DNA of 32,038 nt from Bacteroidales bacterium (GCA_016303175.1 JAEDMF010000003.1:1-32038); one strand, 5' to 3'; positions 9,000 through 18,450 are shown, counted from the stretch's first letter. Notes: generated from the letters alone by a model not told the origin. Numbers and translations are program-made.

Positions 9000-9638
9000 A
9001 TGAAAAGAATCTCTATTATTCTCATACTCAGCCTCGCGGCAGCTTCCTGCGTCAAATGGATTGACCCGGTGGCCTCGGGCAGCAATATAGCTGAATGCAT
9101 TATGCCGGAACAGGCTTCCCGGACCACAGTCCCGGTACTGACCGGAACCGGATGCATCTGGACTGCGCTTCCCACTGAACCCTGGGTGGAGGTAAACATA
9201 AAAGGCTATGTCAAAGGAGATTACGCAGTGACCCTGTACTGCGGATCCAACGAATCCACCCCGGGCCGCCGCAACTTTGCCCGCAAGGCATACGTACTCA
9301 TTTCCAGTTACGACCATACCAGGCAGGATACGATAATTGTCAAACAGAAGGGGCTGGAACCCGAAATGCTGTTGACCGATATGGAGACTGACCCGTCAAA
9401 AGGAGAATGTATGCTGCCCCTGATGACAAATCTCACCGACGAACAGCGCCCCAACCTGTCTTTTGGAAGTGATGCGGCCTGGGTGAAAAACATCTCCCTT
9501 GCATCCGACAACCGCAATCTGCGGGTCATGTTGGACACAGCGGCTCCCGCAGGTGCAACCGCCACAATAACCATGACATTCACGCCTGAATGGGGAAAAC
9601 CTGTCCACGCATCTTGTACTCTCACAATCAAACGGTAG
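9000..9638 (+). CDS. BACON-domain lipoprotein
   Basis: The protein is 212 residues. Signal peptide MKRISIILILSLAAASC has its cysteine at 17. Residues ~40-115 show the BACON pattern: W near residue 60 (TEPWVEVNIKG), ARKAYVLIS, and the terminal strand DTIIVKQKG. A second beta domain follows (~125-212) with PSKGECMLPLMTNLTDEQRP, WVKNISLA and TATITMTFTPEWGKPVHASC, which is probably a diverged Ig-like fold. BACON domains usually accompany surface glycan-capture proteins in Bacteroidetes. It ends 6 bp before SusC and fits a SusE/F-type accessory binding lipoprotein, although it is shorter than classical SusE. Confidence 0.75.
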   Translation: MKRISIILILSLAAASCVKWIDPVASGSNIAECIMPEQASRTTVPVLTGTGCIWTALPTEPWVEVNIKGYVKGDYAVTLYCGSNESTPGRRNFARKAYVLISSYDHTRQDTIIVKQKGLEPEMLLTDMETDPSKGECMLPLMTNLTDEQRPNLSFGSDAAWVKNISLASDNRNLRVMLDTAAPAGATATITMTFTPEWGKPVHASCTLTIKR

Positions 9639-9644
9639 CAGATT

Positions 9645-12600
9645 ATGCGAAAAATATTGAATATTCTGATTTTGCTGCTCCTGTGCTGCAACGTTGCACT
9701 TGCCCGGACAATAGAAGTCCGGGGAAGGGTGACTGACGAGAACAAACAGCCCATGGCGGGCGTCTTCGTATCCATTGCAGGCACGAAAAAAGGCACGGTC
9801 ACCGATCTGGAAGGCAAATACAACATAAAGGTAGAGCAGAATGACATCCTCTCGTTCTCGATGCTGGGTTACACAACTGTAACCCGTCAGATCAAGGCTG
9901 AAGGAACTCTGGACATAGATATGACCCCGGACAACCAGATGCTCTCCGAGACTGTGGTCATAGGTTACGGCACTGCAAAGAAGTCGGATCTTACGGGTGC
10001 GGTCTCTTCGGTCAACATGGCTGAACTCGGGGATATGCCGGCCCTGTCTGCCGACCAGCTCCTGCAGGGACGTATAGCAGGCGTGGAAATAGTGGCCGAG
10101 AGCGGCGAACCCGGAGCCGGCTCCAACATCCGCATCAGGGGTTCCAGATCCCTAAGTGCAGGAAATGAGCCTCTCATAGTCGTGGATGGTGTAATGGATG
10201 CTGTCAGCAGCCTTTCGGACATCAACCCGGACGACATCAAGAATGTCACCGTGCTCAAAGACGTTTCATCCACCGCCATCTACGGTTCCAGAGGTGCCAA
10301 CGGTGTCATCCTGATTACAACCAAGGACAGCCAGGGAGGCAAATTCAACATATATTTCTCCGGGACCGTCAGTGTGAACACCCTGCCCCGTACTCTTGAC
10401 GTTATGGATGCGGCCGAATTCGAAGATTACCGCAACGATGTCTATACTATGGACAGCAACCGCTTCAACATACGCGGAACCCTGCCCAGCACCAGCCTGC
10501 GCTACGACAATCCCCTCAATGCCGGCAAAGGCACGGACTGGACCGGAGCACTGACCCGTACCGGTGTTGAACAAAGTTATTACCTGCGCCTGACTACCGG
10601 CAGCGAGCATATCAAGTCCCTGATTTCCGGTTACTATACCGATGCCGTCGGCGTAGTGCTCGGCAGCGGTTTCACCAAATTCGGAGGCACCGTCAAACTG
10701 GATGCAAAATTGGGCCGCAGAGTTGCCCTCGGCGTGAAACTGGTCTATGACCAACAGATGAGGGATTATGCCAAGACCCCCATCAGCGGCACCAGCACGA
10801 CGGCGGCGATTGCAATGGCCCCCATCCTGACAACGGACAGCACCTGGAACATCCTTGGAGACAACGGCACAACGGGAGGTTCCATCTACAACAACCCCTA
10901 CATCATCGCGACACGGGTGCAGAACAATTCCCTTTTAAGATCCTTTTCGTTCGTACCCAACATCATCATTGACATCACCAGGGACCTCAAGCTGATGAGC
11001 CGTTTCAGCTACGACCTCGTACGCCAGCAGAAGTTCTACTATTCCCCTGCCAGCCTGCCTGTGGCCACCCAGAGAAGGACAGGAGGTACGGCACAGCGCA
11101 CCGGCATAGACCGCTACAATCTGTTGAGCGAGACCACGCTGACCTACAGCAAGAGCATAGGCCGCAACCACAAATTGTCCGTAATGGGAGGTTTCACCGC
11201 CCAGCGCAACTATAATGACACAGAGAGCCTCAAGGGTACAGGCTATCTGGACGACAATGTGACCTACAAGAACATGGCCGGCCTGATGAGCACAGCCTCC
11301 CTCACGCCGTCTTCGTCCATAACCCGCATAGACAGGATGTCCGGCCTGTTCAGGGCCAACTACAGCTACGGTTCCCGATATTTCCTGACCATCACCGGAC
11401 GTGGCGACGGTTCCTCCAACTTCTCCGAAGGCAACAAGTGGGCGTTCTTTCCTGCCGCCGCCTTCAAATGGAGCCTGATGAAGGAAAGGTTCATGAACAA
11501 CGCGGCCTGGATAAGCGACCTGTCTATCCGCCTGAGCGCGGGCATTTCCGGCAACGACGCCGTTTCCAGTTATGTATCCCAAATGGCCTTGACGACAGTC
11601 ACCAATCCCTGGCTTTTCGGTGACCTCTATCAGACAGGCTACTATCCGACGCGTCTTGACAACAAATCCCTGACCTGGGAAAAGACCTCTTCGGTGAACC
11701 TGGGCATAGACTTCTCCATACTGAAGAACCGTGTTGTATTCAATGCCGACGCCTACCTGTCCGCGACAAAAGACCTACTCCTATCCGTCAGGAACGCCAC
11801 CCAGACCGGCTACACCACCCGTTTCACCAATGCGGGCAGCACACGCAACTGGGGCGTGGAGTTTGCGATGAAGTCCCACAATATCGAGAAAAGGGACTTC
11901 TCCTGGATCACCAGTTTCACCATCAGCCACAACTCCCAGACCGTCACTGACATAGGCAACGACGTGCCTTACATTTCCACCTATACCAAGAACGGCTATA
12001 TGATATACGGCCTCGTGAAAGGCTATCCTGCAAACTCCCTCTGGGGCTTCAAATATGGCGGAGTATGGCACAACAACGATGAGATTGCCGAAAACAACTT
12101 CACCAGAGCCTATGTGTCGTCCAACAAATGGCTGGGATGGCCCCGTTATGTGGACATCAACCACGACGGCATCCTCAACGACAACGACAGGGTCTATCTC
12201 GGCTCGTCGGAACCCATTGTGGCCGGCGGTCTTCAGAATGACTTCACCATAATGGGCAAAGTGAAACTGGGCATCTTCTTCACTTACTCCATAGGGGGAT
12301 ACATCTACAACCTGTCCGAATTCAACCTCGGCTCAGGCTCTCCCACAACCAACCAGTTCCGCTATATGCTGGACAGGTATCATCCGGTGCGCAACCCCGA
12401 ATCCGACTTGCCTGGTGCCAACTGCTACGACGGTTTTGCCAGCGACCGCTATGTGCACGACGCCTCCTTCCTGCGCCTGCAGAACCTCAGCCTGAGCTAC
12501 ACCCTTGACCTGCACAAAAAAGTCTCGTGGATGCAGTCCATCACCTTTGTGGCCAGCGGCCAGAACCTCTTCCTCCTGTCCTCCTACAACGGTTTCGACC

Positions 12601-12695
12601 CCGAGGTGAGTTCTTCAAGCGCCATTATGCGCTTCGACAATGGTGCCTATCCCCGTTCCCGCATGTACAAATTCCAAATCAGATTCCAGTTCTAA
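9645..12695 (+). CDS. SusC/RagA-family TonB-dependent outer-membrane transporter
   Basis: The protein is 1016 residues, normal for SusC. Signal peptide ends NVALA (residue 20). Residues ~23-105 form the N-terminal carboxypeptidase-regulatory-like domain (VRGRVTDENKQPMAGVFVSI, then GTVTDLEGKYNI). The TonB-box region SETVVIGYGTAKKSDLTG leads into the plug, which contains LLQGRIAGVEI, GAGSNIRIRGSRSLS, PLIVVDGV and AIYGSRGANGVILITTK. The rest is a 22-strand-type barrel ending in aromatic strand MYKFQIRFQF. The plug domain is complete, with no frameshift. It should import an oligosaccharide or other ligand across the outer membrane using TonB energy, with the SusD encoded 2 bp downstream as its lid. 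Confidence 0.97.
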   Translation: MRKILNILILLLLCCNVALARTIEVRGRVTDENKQPMAGVFVSIAGTKKGTVTDLEGKYNIKVEQNDILSFSMLGYTTVTRQIKAEGTLDIDMTPDNQMLSETVVIGYGTAKKSDLTGAVSSVNMAELGDMPALSADQLLQGRIAGVEIVAESGEPGAGSNIRIRGSRSLSAGNEPLIVVDGVMDAVSSLSDINPDDIKNVTVLKDVSSTAIYGSRGANGVILITTKDSQGGKFNIYFSGTVSVNTLPRTLDVMDAAEFEDYRNDVYTMDSNRFNIRGTLPSTSLRYDNPLNAGKGTDWTGALTRTGVEQSYYLRLTTGSEHIKSLISGYYTDAVGVVLGSGFTKFGGTVKLDAKLGRRVALGVKLVYDQQMRDYAKTPISGTSTTAAIAMAPILTTDSTWNILGDNGTTGGSIYNNPYIIATRVQNNSLLRSFSFVPNIIIDITRDLKLMSRFSYDLVRQQKFYYSPASLPVATQRRTGGTAQRTGIDRYNLLSETTLTYSKSIGRNHKLSVMGGFTAQRNYNDTESLKGTGYLDDNVTYKNMAGLMSTASLTPSSSITRIDRMSGLFRANYSYGSRYFLTITGRGDGSSNFSEGNKWAFFPAAAFKWSLMKERFMNNAAWISDLSIRLSAGISGNDAVSSYVSQMALTTVTNPWLFGDLYQTGYYPTRLDNKSLTWEKTSSVNLGIDFSILKNRVVFNADAYLSATKDLLLSVRNATQTGYTTRFTNAGSTRNWGVEFAMKSHNIEKRDFSWITSFTISHNSQTVTDIGNDVPYISTYTKNGYMIYGLVKGYPANSLWGFKYGGVWHNNDEIAENNFTRAYVSSNKWLGWPRYVDINHDGILNDNDRVYLGSSEPIVAGGLQNDFTIMGKVKLGIFFTYSIGGYIYNLSEFNLGSGSPTTNQFRYMLDRYHPVRNPESDLPGANCYDGFASDRYVHDASFLRLQNLSLSYTLDLHKKVSWMQSITFVASGQNLFLLSSYNGFDPEVSSSSAIMRFDNGAYPRSRMYKFQIRFQF

Positions 12696-12697
12696 CG

Positions 12698-14380
12698 ATG
12701 AAGCCTGACATCAAAATACCGGACAATATATGGCTTGGTTTCCTTGCCGGACTTATGGCCATATCCTGTTCCCTCAAGGAGAATATCGAGTCCTCTTCAA
12801 CGCCGGACAACTATTATACGAGCGTGAGCCAGTGCATTTCCGGGCTGAACGGCTGCTACTCCCCTTTGAAGGGCCTCTTCACCGAGAGTTTCTTCTATGC
12901 CACAGAATGTGCCACAGACCTGATGGACATAGGCACTGTCACACGTTATGACGGCGTTGCCAACATAGCGCCCGCCACTTCCCGCTTCGGAGCCACAATA
13001 TGGAACCAGTGCTACATTGCCATAATGCGCACCAATGCCGTGATTGCGGGTATAGGGCGTTCTCCCCTGAGTGAAGAGGAAAAAGCACCCCTGATGGCTG
13101 AGGCCTGCATACTGCGTGCCCTGTACTACTATTATCTGACCTGTTCCTTCGGGGACGTGCCCTTCTATACGGAGGAAGTCACAGATGCGAACAATGACAG
13201 GATAGCCAGCCTGGGCAGGATGAGCGCCGTTGATACCAGGAATTATTGCATAGACGAGCTTTGCTTCTGGCTGGAAGACAAGATGGCCCTGCCCTACGTG
13301 CGCACCTACGACAATAACAATGACTTCCGCATAGGGGCGGCCGTGGGCTTCATGATTGCGGGCAAGATGTGCATGTGGAACGGACGTTACGGAGATGCCA
13401 TCAGGCTGTTCGGCCATCTTGAAGACATCTACGGAAACGGAGCGGGCAGGAGCGAGGGTCAGCTGGACCTATACCCCCTGTCCGACATACCCTTCAGCCA
13501 GCGTTATACAAAAGAATCCATTTTTGAGATTCCTCACATTTACAATGATTTCGGCCTGCAATATACAGGTGCCCTGGCCAGCGTATGCACTCCTATGAGG
13601 GTAGCTTCCAATATGGAAGGAGACGGCGAACTCATTGAAGAAGAGGACGTGGACAACAATACCGACTATTACTGGGGCATAGGCATACCGGAACTGGGCC
13701 CCCGCTCCCGCACCCAGAACCCTGTAAGGCCGACCTCACACTTCTGGAAGGACCTTATGCCTTACACAAGTGCGGACAGGCGCCGTGCAGAATATGATGC
13801 CAACGGCAACGAAATCGGCGGAGGCGGCTATATGGCCTGGCAATGGAAAGGCTACCGTCTGGGGGATGACCGCAACAGCGTTCCGAAGGGTGTATATTAC
13901 TTCAACAATGTCACTGCCTCTTCCCAGCCTTTTTTGGGCAACAAGTTCTGGTGTTTCGGCATGGAATACAATATGGACAGCAACAACTACAAAGTGTTCC
14001 GTTTTGCCGGAGTTACCCTCTGCCTTGCGGAAGCCCATCTGATGTGCGGCAACCACGACAAAGCCTGCTCATATCTGAATGCCGTGAAGTCCCGTGCCGG
14101 CATACGCACCGTATCAGCCTCCGACTTCGCCTCAAGGGATGCCCTGCTGGCCGAAATACAGGATGAAAGCGCACGCGAGCTCTTCGGCGAGTTCGGAAGG
14201 CGTTTCGACCTTGTCCGATGGGGAATATGGCACGAGAACTGTCTCAAGTGGGGCAATTCCACATTGAAGAACAACATACGCGACTACCCCTGCCGCCAAT
14301 ACTACCCCATCCCGGACACACAGGTAACCCTGTCAAACAATGCCCTGGACAATAAAGAATACAACAAATACGGACTATAA
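12698..14380 (+). CDS. SusD/RagB-family nutrient-binding lipoprotein
   Basis: The protein is 560 residues. ATG 12698 is chosen over upstream in-frame starts inside susC because it gives a signal peptide with lipobox LMAISC and Cys24. SusD features are clear: the N-terminal SSSTPDNYYTSVSQCISGLNGCYS, the TPR-region signature EACILRALYYYYLTCSFGDVPFY, and a C-terminal block with AEAHLMCGNHDKACSYLNAV, RELFGEFGRRFDLVRWGIW and YYPIPDTQV. It forms the surface lid of the SusC transporter and sets ligand specificity. TAATG overlap couples it to the next gene. Several aromatic residues (WQWKGYR, FWCFGMEYN) could line the binding site. Confidence 0.96.
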   Translation: MKPDIKIPDNIWLGFLAGLMAISCSLKENIESSSTPDNYYTSVSQCISGLNGCYSPLKGLFTESFFYATECATDLMDIGTVTRYDGVANIAPATSRFGATIWNQCYIAIMRTNAVIAGIGRSPLSEEEKAPLMAEACILRALYYYYLTCSFGDVPFYTEEVTDANNDRIASLGRMSAVDTRNYCIDELCFWLEDKMALPYVRTYDNNNDFRIGAAVGFMIAGKMCMWNGRYGDAIRLFGHLEDIYGNGAGRSEGQLDLYPLSDIPFSQRYTKESIFEIPHIYNDFGLQYTGALASVCTPMRVASNMEGDGELIEEEDVDNNTDYYWGIGIPELGPRSRTQNPVRPTSHFWKDLMPYTSADRRRAEYDANGNEIGGGGYMAWQWKGYRLGDDRNSVPKGVYYFNNVTASSQPFLGNKFWCFGMEYNMDSNNYKVFRFAGVTLCLAEAHLMCGNHDKACSYLNAVKSRAGIRTVSASDFASRDALLAEIQDESARELFGEFGRRFDLVRWGIWHENCLKWGNSTLKNNIRDYPCRQYYPIPDTQVTLSNNALDNKEYNKYGL

Positions 14381-14733
14381 TGAAAGCGAAATTTCTGCTG
14401 ATTCTCCTCCTCGCAAGCATGGTGTTTGCTGTGTCCTGCCAGAAACGGTATGAGCCCAAATACTATCTTGCTGTAGATCACGAAGCGATAGACTTTCCCT
14501 ACACCGAAGGCCATTCCTATATTCAGGTGTACTCCACCGGCAGCTGGACTGCGGAATTCGAAGGGGCAGAGCCTTACTGGTGCAGAATAGACAAAACATC
14601 AGGTTCCGGCCGTGGTGCCATACTGCTCAATGTGGACAGCAATCTGTCCGGAGCAGACCGTTCCGCAATACTCAACGTGAAACGTGGAGAGGTCATAAAA
14701 CCTATAAAAATCAACCAGAAGACCGTCAATTGA
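14380..14733 (+). CDS. Small single-BACON lipoprotein
   Basis: The protein is 117 residues, and its ATG shares an A with the susD stop codon. Signal peptide ends FAVSC at Cys20. The mature part is essentially one BACON domain: STGSWTAEF, then WCRIDKTSGSGRGAILLNVD, RSAILNVKRGE and the last strand IKPIKINQK. Being a single domain, it probably acts as a small periplasm- or surface-side accessory to SusCD. A glycan-binding or mucin-binding role is suggested for BACON domains generally but is not shown here. Confidence 0.75.
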   Translation: MKAKFLLILLLASMVFAVSCQKRYEPKYYLAVDHEAIDFPYTEGHSYIQVYSTGSWTAEFEGAEPYWCRIDKTSGSGRGAILLNVDSNLSGADRSAILNVKRGEVIKPIKINQKTVN

Positions 14734-14734
14734 A

Positions 14735-15382
14735 ATGAGACAACTGTGCATCCTGCTTCCTGCTGTCCTTACGGCAGCCGCAGCCTGTTCCGGATATGGA
14801 CCGGAGGAAGTGGAAATCATAAAATTGGGAGGCAAACCCAAGGCTCTCACCATTGAAGCATCCGCCAGCGCCTGCTGCTTCGATATCATCTCCAACGTGC
14901 CTTACGAAGCACGCATCATTCAGGGTGGCAACTGGCTGTCCTTCGCTGATGGAGGCGACAAAGCCGTAGGCGAGGGCAACGGTTTGCTGGAACTTGAAGC
15001 AAATGCCAATACCGGAATCAAAAGGACGGCCAAAATCCTGCTTACCTACTCCACCAGAAGCGACACGCTCAGGGTTTACCAATCCTGCCTTGAAGAATTT
15101 GAAGAAAAGGTGGAACTTTCCTCCACTGCCTGCAACATAGCTCCCGAAGGAGGCTCTGTCGAGCTGGCTGTCACAAGCAATGTTCTGCCACATCTGCTTG
15201 TTGCCCGTGCATATTCCGACCGCATCTTGGACTTGAAATTCGAAAAAGGAGTGCTCAGTTTCCGTGTAGAAGAAAACCGCAGCCACAACCCCCTCAACAC
15301 CAAGGTCAGCCTGTCTTTCATCAACGGATGGGAACAGACACAGTCGGCCGACCTGACTGTATATCAGAATTTCCTTGAATGA
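14735..15382 (+). CDS. Two-BACON-domain lipoprotein
   Basis: The protein is 215 residues and starts one base after the previous stop. Signal peptide MRQLCILLPAVLTAAAAC puts the cysteine at 18. First BACON-like domain (~30-118): ISNVPYEARIIQGGNWLSFA, KRTAKILLTYSTRSDTLRVY and QSCL. Second (~122-213): LSSTACNIAPEGGSVELAVT, then LSFINGWEQTQSADLTVYQN. The second domain lacks the usual early tryptophan and is more diverged. Its stop overlaps the next start as ATGA, so it is translationally coupled to the phosphohydrolase gene that follows. Confidence 0.72.
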   Translation: MRQLCILLPAVLTAAAACSGYGPEEVEIIKLGGKPKALTIEASASACCFDIISNVPYEARIIQGGNWLSFADGGDKAVGEGNGLLELEANANTGIKRTAKILLTYSTRSDTLRVYQSCLEEFEEKVELSSTACNIAPEGGSVELAVTSNVLPHLLVARAYSDRILDLKFEKGVLSFRVEENRSHNPLNTKVSLSFINGWEQTQSADLTVYQNFLE

Positions 15383-16323
15383 AACGGAGCTTGTGCTATA
15401 TTGCCGGCATTCTGCTGCTGGGAACGGCCTGCGGACGCGAAGGACCCCATATCTGCCCTGATGACAATATGCGTATAGGAACATACAACCTGTGGGCTGT
15501 CTCCGCCCGTGAAAATGAATACAATAACGGTAAGACCGACCGGAACCGCCTCTGGCCCAATGCCAGGAATGCCGTTGTGCAGTGCATCGCAGACCTGTCT
15601 CTGGACATCATCGGACTGCAGGAAGTATCGCCCGAGATGGAGAGCTGGCTGCGCTCTGAATTGGCATACAAATGTCCGGGCTACAACCTGCTGCTGCGCT
15701 ACCCCGACGAAACCAGCCACGACAGACAGTCAGCGGACGGCATACTGTACAAAGCGGACCGTTTCCAGCTGCTTCAAACGGAACGCTGGTGGATATCGCC
15801 AACCCCCACAGTACAGAGCTACGGCTGGGATGAAACGGATTACCGGTACAGGAACATCATCTATAATCTCTTTCACGACAAGAAGGCAGGGAAAAAATTC
15901 GCCGTACTGGTTATACACGGGCCGCAGCATCCCGAATCCCGCTCCCACGCTGCCGACATAATGATAGAGATGGAGCGCCGCTTCAATACCGGACGGTACC
16001 CCGCCTTTTTCATCGGGGACATGAATGCCGAAGCCGACAAAAAGGACGCATTCAACGACAAAATGCGGGCATACTGCTATGATTCCATCCAGCTTGCCAG
16101 TATAAACAACGGCCAGAAATACAGTTTTGCCGGATCATCCGCAACAGCAGAACCATATACCCGTCTGGATTACATATATTTGCACTCAGATACGGAAGAC
16201 AGTTTCAATGTGGCCGAATACACGGCCGACACCCGCAAATATGCCGTCAACGGCAAACTGTACTATCCGTCCGACCACCTTCCCGTATATATCAAGGTAG
16301 CACTTGAACAGCATTGCCAATGA
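15379..16323 (+). CDS. Endonuclease/exonuclease/phosphatase (EEP) family lipoprotein
   Basis: The protein is 314 residues and starts in an ATGA overlap. Signal peptide ends LLLGTAC (Cys18). EEP catalytic motifs are visible in order: GTYNLW (~34), GLQEV with metal-binding E82, VIHG with H180, GDMNAEAD with D214 and N216, RLDYI with D264, and SDHLPV with D299/H300. The usual N-T-H step is V-I-H here, so the asparagine is replaced while the histidine remains. The family cleaves phosphodiester or phosphomonoester bonds in nucleic acids, inositol phosphates or sphingomyelin. The lipidated export and PUL context argue against housekeeping DNA repair and for an extracytoplasmic substrate. Which phosphoester it cleaves cannot be read from sequence. 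Confidence 0.88.
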   Translation: MKRSLCYIAGILLLGTACGREGPHICPDDNMRIGTYNLWAVSARENEYNNGKTDRNRLWPNARNAVVQCIADLSLDIIGLQEVSPEMESWLRSELAYKCPGYNLLLRYPDETSHDRQSADGILYKADRFQLLQTERWWISPTPTVQSYGWDETDYRYRNIIYNLFHDKKAGKKFAVLVIHGPQHPESRSHAADIMIEMERRFNTGRYPAFFIGDMNAEADKKDAFNDKMRAYCYDSIQLASINNGQKYSFAGSSATAEPYTRLDYIYLHSDTEDSFNVAEYTADTRKYAVNGKLYYPSDHLPVYIKVALEQHCQ

Positions 16324-16362
16324 GTTTAACTTGAGAAACTTACGTTAATTATTCATACCGGA

Positions 16363-18264
16363 ATGAGAATTATCCGCCATATTCTTGCACTTTGCTGCTC
16401 TTTTATATTGTACACATACGCAGCCGCTTCAACTGTCGCCCCCGCAGAAACCCCCGGCACCCCTGATGGCAATGAAGTCATCACCTTCGCCCTGATTACT
16501 GACTCCCACGTGACCTGGAGCAAGGGCAAGGCCACACAAGCCCTGAAGGAGGTAGTTGAGGACATCAACTCCCGTTCCTTCGACTTCGTGGTCCATACCG
16601 GCGATGAGGCCAACATAGGCAGCACCGACCAATTCCTGCTTGTACGAGACATAATGAATGAATTGCGGGCACCCTATTACGCCATTCCGGGCAACCACGA
16701 TGCTGTCTGGAGCGAAAGCGGAGGAATGGAATTTGCCAAAATCCTAGGCAGCGAGCGCTTCTGCTTCAAATACAAAGGCTGGCGTTTCGTGGGCTGCCCC
16801 TGCGGTCCCCAAGTACACATAGTGAAGCCTGCGCTCATTCCAAGGGAAAGCCTCCAATGGATAAAGTCCCTGCCTGCCGACGACCACAGCATCTTTTTCC
16901 TGCACTGTCCCCTCGGTCCGGAAGTGGCCAATTCCATAGAATTCCGCGAACTTGTCAAATCCAAAGGCGCCAACGTGATTATCGGCGGCCATACGCATCT
17001 TAACGAGGCATTCACATATAAAGGCGGACTGCCCGGCATAGTCTGCCGCAACACCGAATCCCACAAGAAACACCCCGGCATCGCTTACACCATCATACGT
17101 CTGGGCAACAACACCCTGACTTTCAGCGACTGCGTCAAAGGACAGAACGGCTTTGAAGAACAGGCTCCCTGGCACAGCATTACCCTGCATCCCGAAGATG
17201 CTGTCAAGGAAGTGGACGAAGCCTGCCTGCCTACCGCCGGCTGCACTGCTTATACCATGCTCGAAGCCCGGGAAGGTGAAGTGTGGAGAAGTCTGGACAA
17301 TGCCAACATAATTTCAGGCTTTGCTGTAGACGAGGAGACAGGCAAGGCATTCTGGGGCAATACGGCAGGAGAGCTCAAATGCCTGGACCTGGCAGACGGC
17401 AGCATAAAGTGGAGTTTCAAGATGAAGAGCAAGATTTTCTCCACTCCGGCATTTTGCCAAAATGTGGTTGTTGCAGCCTGCTCGAGCGGAGAAATCTTCG
17501 GCATTGACGCCTCCACGGGCAAGAAGTTGTGGCAGACCCGCACGCAGGCTGCCCTGATAGCCTCACCCGTCATAATGGACGGCATAGTGTATATAGGCTC
17601 TTCCGACAAGAGGTTCCGCGCCCTGAACCTGCACAGCGGCAAACTGGTGTGGGGCAATGACGATGTGACAGGCTTCGTGCAGAATGCCGTGGCGGTCTAT
17701 CCGGACCAGCTTATAGTGGCCGACTGGAACAGGACGGTATATTCACTCGATCCCAAGAGCGGACAGCTCCAGTGGAAATGGCTGGAAGAAAAACGCAATC
17801 TGATGTTCTCGGCGGGCGGCAGCTGTATTGCAAGAATGGACGGAAAGCTCTACTTCGGCACGCCAGACAATACTCTTCACGTGCTGGATGCGGCAAACGG
17901 AACACAGCTCTACACGATGGAGGGAATGCGAGAGTCACTGGGTCTTTCGGAGGACGGGAAAACCCTGTTTGCCAAATCCCAGAACGGTACTCTGATGGCC
18001 GTGAAAGCGGAAAGCAAGGAGCCTATATGGACGGTAGGACTATATCCGGGCAAAGATTTCTGCCGCAGCCCTCTTTTGTGCAGGGAAGGGCTCATACATA
18101 TTCCGGCCTTTGACGGCAGCCTGTATTTCTACAAAGAGCTTGACGGAAGTGCGGTGGACAGCCACAAGTTGTCCGATGCCCCGATGAATCCCATCGCCAT
18201 TGTACCAGGAAGGGGCATTCTGGTCTCCACAATGGATGGTTTCATCGCCCTGCTGGCCCGTTAG
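16363..18264 (+). CDS. Secreted metallophosphoesterase fused to PQQ-like beta-propeller
   Basis: The protein is 633 residues. A signal peptide ends YTYAAAS (~22) without a lipobox cysteine. Residues ~40-230 are a calcineurin-like phosphoesterase with a full metal set: DSH (D47, H49), GDE (D81), GNHD (N111, H112), H181 in HCPLG, and GGHTH (H210, H212). From ~300 to the end, PQQ-type beta-propeller blades repeat, for example VDEETGKAFWGNTAGELKCL, IDASTGKKLWQTRT, ALNLHSGKLVWG and DAANGTQLYTM. No quinoprotein catalytic residues are recognised, so the propeller is probably a binding or scaffold module. It is 39 bp after the EEP gene, last in the operon. It likely removes or cleaves phosphate groups on an imported or surface ligand. 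Confidence 0.9.
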   Translation: MRIIRHILALCCSFILYTYAAASTVAPAETPGTPDGNEVITFALITDSHVTWSKGKATQALKEVVEDINSRSFDFVVHTGDEANIGSTDQFLLVRDIMNELRAPYYAIPGNHDAVWSESGGMEFAKILGSERFCFKYKGWRFVGCPCGPQVHIVKPALIPRESLQWIKSLPADDHSIFFLHCPLGPEVANSIEFRELVKSKGANVIIGGHTHLNEAFTYKGGLPGIVCRNTESHKKHPGIAYTIIRLGNNTLTFSDCVKGQNGFEEQAPWHSITLHPEDAVKEVDEACLPTAGCTAYTMLEAREGEVWRSLDNANIISGFAVDEETGKAFWGNTAGELKCLDLADGSIKWSFKMKSKIFSTPAFCQNVVVAACSSGEIFGIDASTGKKLWQTRTQAALIASPVIMDGIVYIGSSDKRFRALNLHSGKLVWGNDDVTGFVQNAVAVYPDQLIVADWNRTVYSLDPKSGQLQWKWLEEKRNLMFSAGGSCIARMDGKLYFGTPDNTLHVLDAANGTQLYTMEGMRESLGLSEDGKTLFAKSQNGTLMAVKAESKEPIWTVGLYPGKDFCRSPLLCREGLIHIPAFDGSLYFYKELDGSAVDSHKLSDAPMNPIAIVPGRGILVSTMDGFIALLAR

Positions 18265-18421
18265 GCTATACATCCCGATTGATTGCAGCGATTTCTTCTC
18301 GTGTCATCATATGCTTCGCTTTTTTGCAAAGGTGCCCGCCTCTTGCCAGGCTACAATATGCAGTTCATCGGATGCTTACGATGTCACATACACCTCATTT
18401 TTCGTGCGCACTGAAAAAGTA

Positions 18422-18450
18422 TGCCGTGACTCGGTTGTCGAATCACGGCA
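18422..18450. repeat. Inverted repeat, possible bidirectional terminator
   Basis: TGCCGTGA and TCACGGCA (18422-18429 and 18443-18450) pair perfectly. After one mismatch the loop adds TCG/CGA. It sits between two convergent genes, where a bidirectional terminator would be expected, but neither side has a strong T run. Confidence 0.45.

Noticed and set aside
12527..12697. Upstream extension of SusD into susC
   Set aside because: The signal peptide begins at ATG 12698, 2 bp after the susC stop.
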